The translations under genes and the position numbers were made by a program. From Entoloma clypeatum (taxonomy: Eukaryota; Basidiomycota; Agaricomycetes; Agaricales; Entolomataceae), in contig OY751492.1 in NCBI GenBank assembly GCA_963565915.1, forward strand, positions 3,224,001 to 3,288,000: a DNA stretch of 64,000 nt. Reading direction: 5' to 3'. Each line of letters opens with the position of its first letter. The stretch's first letter is position 1. Under the pieces are notes generated by a model. The model was given only the letters and a program-made list of their open reading frames with translations, was not told the origin of the DNA and ran no database searches. Below are positions 1 through 10,694 of the stretch, piece after piece.

Positions 1-675
1 GCCTGGTGACTCAGAGTGACTCGGAGTGTGCTGGTTCGCCACCACTTCTCGCCTCATGAATCTCTTCCAACAATAGAAAAGCCTCACAAGGACAACGAGG
101 ATCTGGAGGGGGCCCTATAACCGTTCCGCGAAGCTGTCGCCGGCCGAAAGCGGTCCGTGTCAAGTGCCCGGTCGAGACTTGGCTGAAGATCGCAGAAGCC
201 GGAGCCTGAGCGCTGAGCTCTGAGATGGGGCGGTCGAGTGAGTGACTGATAAGATGTGTTTGTTGCAACATACGACGAGGCCCTTCAAGTTGTACGTACG
301 GGGTGAACTCGAGAAGTGATCGGGCGCCACACACCTCTTCGGTTACCAGCTGCACGTCCGCATTGTTGTTTCCCTTCTCAAAAGTATTCAAGTGCTTCCA
401 TGGCCTCTATTCTGTGGTGCTGCCTGCTGAGACTTGAGGATCATTGATACCATCGTGTTGAGGGCTCGTCCGACTTTCGCCCCAGAAACTTTCTGCCAGT
501 GCATTGAAGAGACTAACGGCCGATCTTATGGTTGTATTTGGTGGTCATAGAGGCTTGTACAAGGCGACGACGAGCCCCTCCGGATTTTTCTCATTTTTCT
601 CATTTTTCAACATTTTTCAGTATTTTCCATTCCACGAAATACACGTGGACATGATTTTCGGAAACGTCTGTAATC
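1..675. other. No supportable gene
   Basis: An open frame of 126 codons lies on the minus strand at 11-391, but it has no recognisable domain, no conserved motif and no joining exons. I treat it as chance. The stretch at about 583-640 is T-rich. Nothing else is supportable here. Confidence 0.4.
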
Positions 676-945
676 ACAGCGACCCCTTAGGCCTTACCAT
701 CAATCACGGTCGCAGTCACCCAAACGGCACCGAAATAATATCGAACCGCGACCCAGTTTCGTTCTCTGAAAACGAAACATAGGCAGCGTCTAGTGACGAG
801 ACAGCAAGGGACTTGGGCGGAGATAGAGTTGAAGTGCAGGCGTACCATCCGCCAGGTCCATGGGGAGATGAGCCATCTGGCACCTGGGTGTAGACGTGCC
901 ACAGCCGCATAGAGTTGAACGATTCCACCGGAGCTCTCACCACCA
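676..945 (-). pseudogene. Decayed 3' fragment of an amidohydrolase gene
   Basis: This stretch is a degenerate copy of the last part of the intact amidohydrolase gene at 10695-11080 in this window. Shared blocks include the region encoding the ending VTATVIDGK, the block around SFSENE versus ASFAENE, and a nearly identical run around 825-880 that contains the codons for the metal-enzyme C-terminal region (DGTPALQLYL frame). The copy has lost at least two internal segments, one covering the stretch that encodes GSLVPGKKADFVVLDRD in the intact gene, and its frames are broken by indels. No 5' two-thirds of the gene is present nearby. The identity is clear from the nucleotide similarity. That it arose by a local segmental duplication about 10 kb away, followed by decay, is inference. 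Confidence 0.75.
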
Positions 946-2315
946 TCATTCGCACATTCCACGCGCCATCTCCCTGGACGAACGCTGCCCAGCCCACTCG
1001 TATCCCTTCCACACACCCATGCCCATGCGTTGCACGTCGAGCTTCGGAGCGCTTCACAAATCTGACTATCCGTGTGCTCCGTGTTTTGACTCCCCCCCTC
1101 CCGTTTTCCTGCTTCCCCGTTCCTTCTTCATCCATCCTCAACCAAGTAATCCAAGGAAGGACAAACTCGCCGTAGCGCGCGCAGCAGGCTCTGAGCACAA
1201 GTCGCATCTACATGAAACAAATTATGGTCTTTCATTCCAATCTTCGTCATTTAATACTCTCCTGTCGTCTGCGCATGCGTTCTTCATTACCCTCCGCAGT
1301 ATTAAGACCAACTGACAGTCGGGTTCTCAACTTCAACAAAGTGCGCTTCTCATTAGCTTGCGCTCGACTTCTCCACTTACGCAGAGTATTTTTTGTTTCT
1401 GCCCAGAAATACCCGGCATCACCGTCTACTTGTCATGTACTCGTCGCTTGCCAATACTATCTGCACATTCAGGGCTAATTGTCCTGGGTACTCCTACGGA
1501 CAGCGGATGTACTTTTCTATCTCCCCATTATTACTGACCAAGATTTGAAGTCATATCCCCGAACATCCGCCATCTGTGAACGAAGGTGTCTCCCTCTCCG
1601 GCGTGGGGGTAGGCTCGTGACCAGTCCCTCAACTCGGATCGATAGCGATTCATCACGCGTACGAGGGGGTAATCACGAGTCCAGCATGTCGGATGGAAGG
1701 GCCAGGCGGAAGCGGAGGGTTTCCTTTTGAGAAATGTTTGTGGAGAAGATAGAGTGGGAACAGGATATGGGCGGTAAGCCTTGGTGATTGGTACAGGCAG
1801 CATACACATATTAAGTTCAAAGGTGCATTCAGCGTCAAGTCTTACAACATATGTCTCCAGATTTACAAAGGCTATTACGCCCCCTTGCCGCCGTACGGAA
1901 AATGTTTCTCCCGTTGATCAAGTTCTGCCGCCCGCATTACATAGTTGCGGCCTCCAATGCCCTCCATTCCTTTTTCAAGTGCGACTCACCTGGCACCTTC
2001 AAGTTTCGAGCTTCACTGGTCACCCTTCAGTGCCACCGCACCGGTGCTTCCAGACTGGGATTTGCACTCATGAAGCTTCCCAATCAAGCCCGTCCACTTG
2101 TCTGCATCCGGTAACGTCCCCTGCTGCAGCTTTGGCTTTCTGTTAGTGGTCGAAACAGCGATCGCCACGAGCCAAAGCTCACCCAAATCTCCAACGTTTT
2201 TCATTACCAATTTATATCTTTCTGATATTCATCTCCGGCAGAAACCACAAACATCTTATTGTACTAGAATACTATTCGGTGATCAATTCCTGCGCAGATC
2301 GACCGCCATACTTGT
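946..2315. other. Intergenic, nothing recognised
   Basis: Several short open frames exist on both strands, the longest about 148 codons. None shows a known domain, consistent codon use or splice-linked continuation. The stretch may include the 3' flank of the minus-strand gene ending at 2316. Confidence 0.4.
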
Positions 2316-3192
2316 TCACAAAATTGCACACTTTGGCCATCCCGCCGCGTCAAGCTCCTTACCCTTGTACGCGGTAACCTTTTCGACAGTCAAACACGAG
2401 AGACCTCTAGGAGTCAAGAATGCGGCTTGCCACGTCCCATCAAATGTTTCCCAATGGATGGCCTCGTCAGCCTTCGGATCTCCCCACATATCTATATCAG
2501 CCCGCTCATTTACTGACCGTCCGTGGAGACTTTCCGGAACGTGAGGGGGGATTGCCCGACTGCCAGTGGATTCTGGACCTTCGACGATGTCATAGCTTCC
2601 TGTGGGCTCCGTGGCATACGGATATCTATTGTTCCAGCGGGTAAACTGAACTTGGCGATAAGCAATGTCCGCGTGGAAATGCGTAATGTTATAAACACTC
2701 ACTACCTTCCACTCCTCGTCCGCGCTTGAAAACCTGGGGTATGAACAACCAACACAATTCGTTCACTAGTTAGTAAAATGTTCCTCGATACTCACGATCT
2801 TATTTTGGTCCCGCTCGACCGTGCATAGTGGAATTGAATGAGGTACCACGTTCTATTGTCCCTTGAAGCCATGCCCGCCCCATATCTTATCGCCCCCGAC
2901 TCGTTCTAACCGAATGATAAGAAATCGGTTTGGAAACTAAGTAGGCAATGTGCGTCACCTGGGAAACATATAAAGCGCCTGTGCGACTGAAGTCTCCCTG
3001 GTATTCCTCTGCGCCATTCGGCCGTCCCTTCAAGCCCTTGGGTGGTCGACCTTCTTGGAAGTCGTCCGTTACGGTGGTGATATCATGTAGGTGCACAACG
3101 GCGCGGTAGAATGTGCCAGTTTTGCGGTATAAGAGCTGGGGTACTCTTGCAGTCTTATGTTCTGGGTTTCTTTGCCAGTCCCGCAAGGCCAT
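2316..3192 (-). CDS. Unrecognised 253-aa protein, three exons
   Basis: Three exons join in frame: 2959-3192, 2796-2905 and 2316-2733, giving 762 nt (253 aa). The introns of 53 and 62 nt have GT-AG ends (donors gtgacg and gtgagt). The start at 3192 is the first ATG of the open frame and is followed by a charged N-terminus (MALRDWQRN). The middle of the protein reads TGTFYRAVVHL, then GDFSRTGALYVSQNESGAIR, then TWYLIQFHY, and is followed by an aromatic-rich segment (VQFTRWNNRY). There is no signal peptide, no membrane span and no catalytic motif that I can name with confidence. The order YRA, then G-F-x-x-x-G-A-L-Y-x-S, then A-x-x-Y vaguely resembles RES-type or ADP-ribosyl-processing folds. 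That is a guess. The coding call rests on clean frame-preserving introns. The last 60 codons are less certain because an alternative intron is possible there. Confidence 0.6.
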
Positions 3193-3984
3193 TCTGGTGT
3201 ACTGGCAGGGTGGTGAAATTTATGACTATCAACTATATATGTTCGTCAACGTCAACATCTAGCCCATCGATGCAGACATCATAAGCCCCGATGCATGATG
3301 AGTTGCATCGGCCGCGATAACGGTAACTTGAATGTCTTCCTATCCGAAGCGTGAAGGTGATCCAACAAGATTCGAATTTTGGGGTTCATGTGTGGTCAGA
3401 TACATGTACATACACGCTTCCTACATACAGCCGTGTACATCGCCAGTTGAAAGTCAGACAGAGTCGAGGCACCGTTCAACTTCCTTCATTTGAATCTACC
3501 CCATTGGCATGCCGGGCCATGAAAAGATAAACAACTCGCCATTATCTCATGACCAGCTCATGACCAGCTCATGAGTCATGCATGCATGAACCCTTGGCAT
3601 TTACCAGAATGCTCGCCCACAAATCAGCACCTGCCACACTGGCACTAATAGCTCAGCGCTCAGCCTCCGCCAATCCAGTGAATCTGGTCCCAAGAAACAC
3701 GAGTAATGGTGTCTGCGTCCGCCGTCAGGCATCGGTGTGATTGCTGGTTTTGGCAGACGGGATCGATCATGGTTCATATTCATCACGGTGAGGTTGCCGT
3801 TATCATGTCGGACAAGTCGGATCGCCCCTCTACACAGTTGCAACTTGGGGACACTTCCCCCGAATCTATCGATCCGGCGCAGTTTGGTTGCCTATGTCGA
3901 TCTCACTCAGGTGATGCTTCCAGAGATCGATATATCCTGGGGGTCTCTCAATAGTCAAGGCCAACTTTCCCCTGAGTTCCTGCC
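3193..3984. other. Intergenic, possible upstream exon
   Basis: The stretch separates the minus-strand gene starting at 3192 from the large plus-strand gene. Bases 3737-3986 are open in one plus frame, ending with codons for LSPEFLPW right at a good donor (gtatgt at 3988). They could be an upstream exon of the large gene, but the phase does not match the next exon cleanly, so I did not join them. Near 3550-3585 there is a short run of overlapping CATGACCAGCT and CATGCATG repeats. The stretch has no other feature I can support. Confidence 0.35.
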
Positions 3985-6900
3985 ATGGTATGTCGTATTC
4001 CGATATTTCTCAGACTTAACAGGGAATCTCATTCAAACTCAAGTCTTTTACTGAAGAGGACGACCAAAACTCCGGCAGTGTGCCTATGGACAGGGTATGT
4101 CATACGCAATCCTACATAATATTCAAATAATTCACATTTCTCAAGCTACTGTCTTTCAAACGCTTTAGTGGCCGTATTGAAATGAAGCATCACCACTTTT
4201 CTGATTTTTTAGGCATCCTGCTCAAGGAAGGTGATATCACGGAAACAGAATACGACAAACACAATTCCGCTGGTATCAAAAATCCCAACCTTTCCTGCGT
4301 TTCTAGTCTTCTAGCCCTCATTGCGGGGTCTACCTGGTCGGAAAAAATCTTGCCATCTCTCCCCATTGATGTCAAAATTCCTGATCGTTCATCAGTTGGC
4401 ATAGATGCTGCAGAGCTAACTGTGAAGAATTTCTTTGCTTTATGGTGCGTGGTTTTTATCAGGTTGGGATCTACGTCTCAAGATTTTCCTAGTGGTGACA
4501 GCGAAGAAGGGAATGGGTTGTCAAACATTCTCTCAATTCTATTTGATATCGCCATCCCTAAGGACAAGGAGCTTGTTTGGGAATTCCCATTGGGGCCAAC
4601 CTCGCAGCTTCCTATGACCTATTGCCTGGTCCATGAGCAACCGATTGAGATCAACATCTATTTCCCTGTCGAAATGAGAAGAGTCGAGGGCACCTACGGC
4701 GGCCGACTGTCCAAGGGGTTGAATGACAAGTACGAGGTCAGTTAATTATGATCCTCTTTCTCATCGAAACTGTTGATTGAACGGGATCATATTCAAGGGC
4801 ATTCGGGGCCAGTTTACTTTGCGGCGTCAACGTCTACCGCGGTATTCTATGTCATTGGACTTGGAAGGGTCTGCCAGGACCGTCTTAGGCGTGTTAGGCT
4901 GCCAACCTTTTGATTTCACTCAGCAGCTGGGTGGCACAATCCCTTCCTGTACGTGTACATCTTGTTCATCCACTGACTCTTGCTTGAGTTCTGAATCAGA
5001 TCTCCCCAATCGACGTAAAAGCCTACCCTGGGATGCTGTCACCGAATTCAAAAATCCGCGCTTTGTCTTGGAAAGAACTTCATCGTGTTTTATTCTGCGG
5101 GAAGTTTCCGTTATAGTTCCGTTTAATCTTGTGCAAGACAAGCTTCTCCCCTTCATCTTCCAAGAAGTCCAATTCACAGAGCTTAATCTTGTTCTGCAGA
5201 ATGTTGAAGCTCCTTGGGCTAGGAAGGCATGTTACTTTTATTCCCATGATTTGAATGTTATTCTTATGTGGATATTTTTAGATAATTCTACACCAAACCG
5301 GAAGTATTTTACTCAACAAGGCGAAGGAATTCACTCGATTTTTCCTTGACGTCGATATATCTACAGGAGTTCCAACCTTTGAACTCTCTATTCGTTTTGA
5401 TATGAACTGTGGGTTATCGAACTTGCCAGATATACTGGCTGCAACTGGGGTTGCAACGTTCCAGATTGAAGAGAAGTTTCCTCCTGTGGCTCATCTATCC
5501 GAGATGCTGAGCATCTCTAATGCCACTATTGCGTGGGTGGGCTCAGATATCACTTTTCTGTCTTTGGGGGTAGCAGCTGGCGATTTAAAAGTGTCGGAGG
5601 GCACTTTCGAGATCAAAAACCTTGAATTGGAGATACAGGTTGAGAACCCAACCTCAAGCTCCTTGGCGTCATTCTCGCTATATGCTTGGGGAAGTCTGGA
5701 TATCAAAGGTTTCGTGATTCCAGTCTCATTTGATCTCCACCACGATCCTTCGAAGACGGACTATTCTATCGTATTTCAAATTGCAACAGTGGACAACCCA
5801 CTTTCGGTCGGCTCGTTTATCGCACATTTCTTGCCAGGGCACCTTACGGTGCCCGACCGGCTTTTGCAACAGACCAGCATAGAAACCATCCTCGTTGAAG
5901 CTGTACATGTTCAGAAAGTTGGTTGGTCTATTAGCTGGTTCACGCTCGCCATGGCCGTTCTTGCACCGCTTGAGATATTTGGCACGTATTCTTGGGGCTT
6001 TTGCAGAAGTTACGGCTAATACTATCCAACAGAAGGTTTCAATATCGAGTATCCGAGGTTTGTAGTGGATGTTGTGCAGCCGTTCAATAATAAAGTGAGT
6101 CGACGATCCTTGCATCTTCCTACGAAGCTAATCAATATTTCAGGGTCAAAGAAGCTTCTACATAGCTATCAACACAAGAATTGCCATTCAAGGACTAGCG
6201 GGTGATACTTCGCTCATCATCTCGACGTCTACAGCGGCCAACCCAGGGCTCATTGAAGCAATATTAGCCTAGTGGAGGGTGAAACCTTGTCTGTGATAAA
6301 AATTCTACAACTGGCAGGACGAAGTGTGATCATTATTTCTGTCCTTTTTTTATCTATTTTACTCACCTTCTATCCCTAGACCTCAACAATATCACCTTCC
6401 CTCCCTCTGTATCATTTTTGCTTCATATCGGCCTCACGCGTTTCGGCCTTTCCTTGCAAAAGTCATCGAGTGGGAAATACCGCATGAACAAATTATCCAT
6501 GAGAGTCGCATCAACGAGAGCTTTGATACTCTGGGACGAGTTGACACTCGACGATCTGTCTTGTGATTTTACCTATTTGACAGACCCCGCCGCTCAAAAG
6601 GCTCAAAAGGATGTTTCGTTCGGCGCCTCATTGTCGTTGGGAGGCGGGTCGGCCTTGCGACTTACCATCAAGTACAGTAACACTGGTGGGACCCCTCTTG
6701 GCCGCTCTGCACTCCAACCCCAGGCCGTCAGTGGCCCTGTCAGGGCCACTACCATTAACGCTTCGTGGTCTACAACGGCCACTTATTCCGACACTGTCTC
6801 AATCTTGACAATCCTATCCACTCTCACCAATATCAATATCCGTGAGGCGCTGAAGAATGTCGGGCTAGATCAGTTGCGTAAAGTCATAGACATTGCACTG

Positions 6901-9900
6901 TCGAATTCAACCATCAAGCTCACCCATTCCCCTAACGAAACCTCATTTGCCTTCGGCGCCGATATTATCAATACGGAAACACCGTGGCTCTCCAGGGTGG
7001 ATCTCACATGTTCCAAAATCTCGTCACAGTGGACATACGAGTTCAAGTTCGGCTTCCATAGCGATAAATTCTTTACCAGTCTCAACATCACGGAAATTTC
7101 CCTTACCGACGCCTTCATCGCCCTTTCTAACAAACCAAAGCATCTATCCTTTGTCGATACGACAGCAGATCACGGCGGCTTGAATGTCGCATTTCACGGA
7201 AAACTGCTTCTCACGCAGGGCCTGGAGAAGGATTTGAAAGATGTATTAAATCGCGATCAGACCTTGAAACACGACGCAAATCGCGGTTATATTGAAGTAG
7301 CTGGGGCAATCACGACCAAGTCATTCTCAATATGGGTTAGGACGGCGGACCTTCCCGTTCAGCTATTCAAAAGCGAAGTAACCCTATCTGGACAAGTCGG
7401 TGCCAAATTTTCCACAACGGGCCTGGAGGTTGGCCTTGAAGGTAACGTCTCTCCATTCTATCCATGAACCCAGAGGTTAATCACCAAAAAGGTTCTATTA
7501 AGCAAATATGTATACCTGAGATTTCAAGCACAAAGTTCGACACTGCATTTGGGCTCTACGTCCAGCTTCCTCTTCCCCAACTTACTTTAGGGTTCGCGGT
7601 TAACCAGCCCTTGAATGATGCATTCGGAGTTAATGGCCTACAACTCAAAGATTTTGCTTTCGATATCGGATTCCAGCCGGAACCCCCTTTCGTTGGAAGG
7701 TTAGATGTCGTAGCAGATCTAACCTTTAAAGAAACCTTCAAGGCTGAAGCGTACGTGGGGAATTTTTTACTTCAGTTGCACATTGCTCACTGCGAACAGG
7801 GTTAATTTGCATTATGAACAGAACAGACTGGATGAATCGTGGGCATCCGGGTTCTTTAAAATTGACGAATGCGTTTTTTTTATCCTGCTGTCGCTGTCAT
7901 TTGATGGCGTGTGATAAGTTCAAACCCCCCATTCACCACTGCTCTGACGAAGTTCAGGGAGGGGCAGAATTTCGCCCCGAAATCGGTGGCACCTCATCTG
8001 GAGGGAGATTTTTCTAAGCTCGACTTCTGGGTCAGCCTCAAAAAAAGGTCACTTGAAGTTCCAATCAAGGACGGGTCTAAGGCGATGAAGGAGATACAAG
8101 GTATCTACCTATGGGCCGAGGTGAAATTGAGGTCCATCGACTTCCATGCATTGCTCATTATCGACATCGGCACGTCACCTCCTCATCTCCTCATTGAAGG
8201 ATATATCAACAAAGCCATCATCATCCCTGCCGGCGCCACCGGTGCTAACATATTGTTTGCCCTTCAGGAATCCGAGGGTTCACCCCGAGGCCCCCATATG
8301 CTGTTACGTTTCGATGAAGAAGTGATTTGTACTGATATTGAAGGCGATTTATACTTCCTGGGTGTACATTCGGCGACGAAGTTCACACTGTCCGGCGATG
8401 GCTTTGATTGGTATCAAGAGATAGGGTTCAAACATGCTCACCTCTTGGACACTGGCATAATGTTCTGTATCATCATTGACAAGACACACGCCTCCTTGAC
8501 GGGAACCTGCCACCTAAACCTGTCGATCCCTCGCATTTTCAAACTGGACTTGAAGGTGCCTATTGAAGTGAAGCTGTCAGCTGCATTGTCTACTAAGCTT
8601 TCCCTGGATCACCAAGGCCTAGCATGGACGCTGCATATTGTGGCTTCCGCCAAAGTCCTCGACTTGACAGTGCCACACGTGATATTCGACATCCATGCCG
8701 AGATGAAAAACTTTGACGAATTTATCGAAGAACTGAAGCAAGAGCTTTCGGAGCCACTCGAGAAGGCAATTTGCGACCTTGAAAATGCTCTCAATGAAGT
8801 GACGCAATTATTGCACAAGCTCGACGTGAACGCGGCGGTTGCTGCCGAACTACTGTACAAGGAGATCAAATTTGACCGCGACATGGTAGTTGCCGAAATA
8901 CAGAACGTATATGAACTAACCGCAGATGCCGCGGAAGTCATTCGGCGTGAGTTGGACACACTCGACAGCGTGATCGACACAGAGGTTAAGAAGTGGCACG
9001 ATGAAATGCCGAAGATGTTGGAGTAAGCAGCTTGCCGTTGACAATATTTAAATGACCACTGACAAACAGTGTCAACTACAGCATGCTTGCAGAAAACGGC
9101 CCAGCAATTGAAGCAGGCCTGAGGTAAAGGATCCAGTCCTTCACCATATCACTGACAAACTTTTAATTTTGGGGAATTTGAAAGAGCTGTCGGGGAAGTC
9201 AACCCAATTCTGTAAGTTAAATGAACCCTTGTTGTCTCACTGCCATGGCTCTGACGAATTTATGATGTAACAGGAAGGCTGCAATTTTGTTGGTGGATGC
9301 CACGAAAGCTGTTACCGAGCATGCCAAGTAAGGAATGCTGACAATTTGTGGTACCACTGGCCAACATTATCAACTACAGCACATTTGCAGAAAACGCCCC
9401 AGCAATTGAAGCAGGCATGAGGCAAGGGATACGAATCTTTCACCATATCACTAACAAACTTGTAATTTTGGGGAATTTGATAGAGCTGTCGGGGCAGTCA
9501 ACCCAGCTATGTAAGTTGAAACGAACTATCACTGCTGTGGCTCTAACGAATCTATCTGTAACAGTAATGCTGCAATGTTGTTAGTGGATGCCAGGAGAGC
9601 TGTTATCGAGCATGCCAAGTAAGGAATGCTGGCAATTTGCGGTACCACTGAGAAAAACTTTGTCAACTACAGCACAGTCGCAGAAATTGCCCCAGCAATT
9701 GAAAAAGGCCTGAGGTAAGGGATAACCAATCCTTCACTCTATAACTGACAAAATGGGAAATTTGGAAGAGCTGCCGCGGCATTTAACCCAATTCTGTAAG
9801 CTAAACGAGGCCTCATTGTATCATGAAGAATTAATGCGTAACAGTGGGACTGCAATTTCGTTGGCGGACGCCGCGAAAGCTGTGACCAGTCATACCAAGT

Positions 9901-10163
9901 AAGGAATGTTGACAATTTGCAGTACCTACAATACCACTGACAAACTTTGTCAACGACAGCACAGTCACAGGAAATTCGCCAGTAGTTCAAGTAGCCCTAA
10001 GGTAAGGAATACTCATTAATCCTTCACCGTATCACTGACGAACTGGTAATTTGAAAGTGTTGCCAAACTCAATCCAATCGTGTTAGCTAAACGAACCCTT
10101 CACTGTATCACTGACTAACTTACGGATTACAGCGGGGTTCTAGGAGCTGTTTTCGGATTCTGA
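3985..10163 (+). CDS. Very large beta-rich protein of unknown function with C-terminal repeat modules
   Basis: A long chain of plus-strand exons runs from about 4 kb to a TGA at 10161-10163. Exons I can join exactly include 4023-4094, 4146-4736, 4798-4948, 5000-5226 and one starting at 5282. Long open exons follow at about 6418-7444, 7500-7800 and 7911-9022, and then twelve mini-exons. The start is uncertain: ATG 3985-3987 directly before a donor fits in phase, but upstream exons are possible. The introns at 5227 and 9422 are GC-AG. The protein has no signal peptide. Most of it is beta-strand-like sequence with alternating hydrophobics (for example VGSDITFLSLGVAAGDLKV), and residues coded near 8700-9022 are a helical, coiled-coil-like segment rich in E, L and A. 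The C-terminus ends GVLGAVFGF. The architecture resembles large fungal and bacterial proteins annotated with domain DUF6603. I cannot confirm this and give no function. Exons between 5400 and 6420 are only roughly placed. Confidence 0.65.
9070..10163 (+). repeat. Tandem array of a three-exon module within the large gene
   Basis: Twelve consecutive small exons form three full copies and one partial copy of a genomic unit of about 280-300 bp. The exons are 9070-9123, 9185-9211, 9274-9327; 9380-9421, 9484-9510, 9565-9618; 9673-9714, 9769-9795, 9845-9898; and 9960-10001, 10058-10081, 10133-10163. Each unit has exon x (54 nt in copy 1, then 42 nt), exon y (27 nt; 24 in the last copy) and exon z (54 nt). 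All complete exons are phase 2-2 and multiples of three, so units can be duplicated without changing frame. The introns are also recognisably homologous between copies. The translated module is helix-prone and alanine-rich: about AENAPAIEAG, then RAVGAVNPA, then AAMLLVDARRAVIEHA. Confidence 0.85.
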
Positions 10164-10694
10164 GAATGCTTTTGAAGACCGACAGTGGTATTCGTTGTCG
10201 CTCCTCCGTGGTATTCGCGTCCCCGTCCTATAAAATACGAGATAAATCCATCTTTACAAACTACATGTGTCGTTTGACTGCCAATGCTCCCAATGTGATT
10301 GCTGATAAGGTTCCCCACTGGTACCCGTCCTCGCATTTTCATTCATCTAATCTTCATCGGTCTAATTGTGCCAGTGGTCCTTCACTCTTTCTCTGCCAAC
10401 ATCACCTTCCTGACCCTCGATTTAGTCGAACATACTGAAATCTTGAGAGGCGTCCGGGAACCAATCGTGAAAAGTGCATGCAGCATGGCAAGTGCTAGAG
10501 ATAAATACAGTAGGACCCTGCAGTCTCTCCCCTGGGTTTGCGGTTAACCCTGCACGAGCAATTTCATGCTCTTCCAAGAAAGAGAGAGGGCGGCATAGCC
10601 AACGAAAAGCCCTTAGGCCGCCTACTCATCAGAAGTGTATCCTATACGATCCAAAGGAATCCATACCCCGACCGAGCAAAGAAGGCCTTTCCCA
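10164..10694. other. Convergent intergenic region
   Basis: The stretch lies between the stop of the large plus-strand gene and the stop of the minus-strand amidohydrolase. It should hold both 3' ends. Open frames here are short and unsupported. I saw no hairpin or repeat of note. Confidence 0.5.

Noticed and set aside
11..391. 126-codon minus-strand open frame
   Set aside because: No domain, no homologous pattern and no supporting exons. Its length is within chance for GC-rich sequence.
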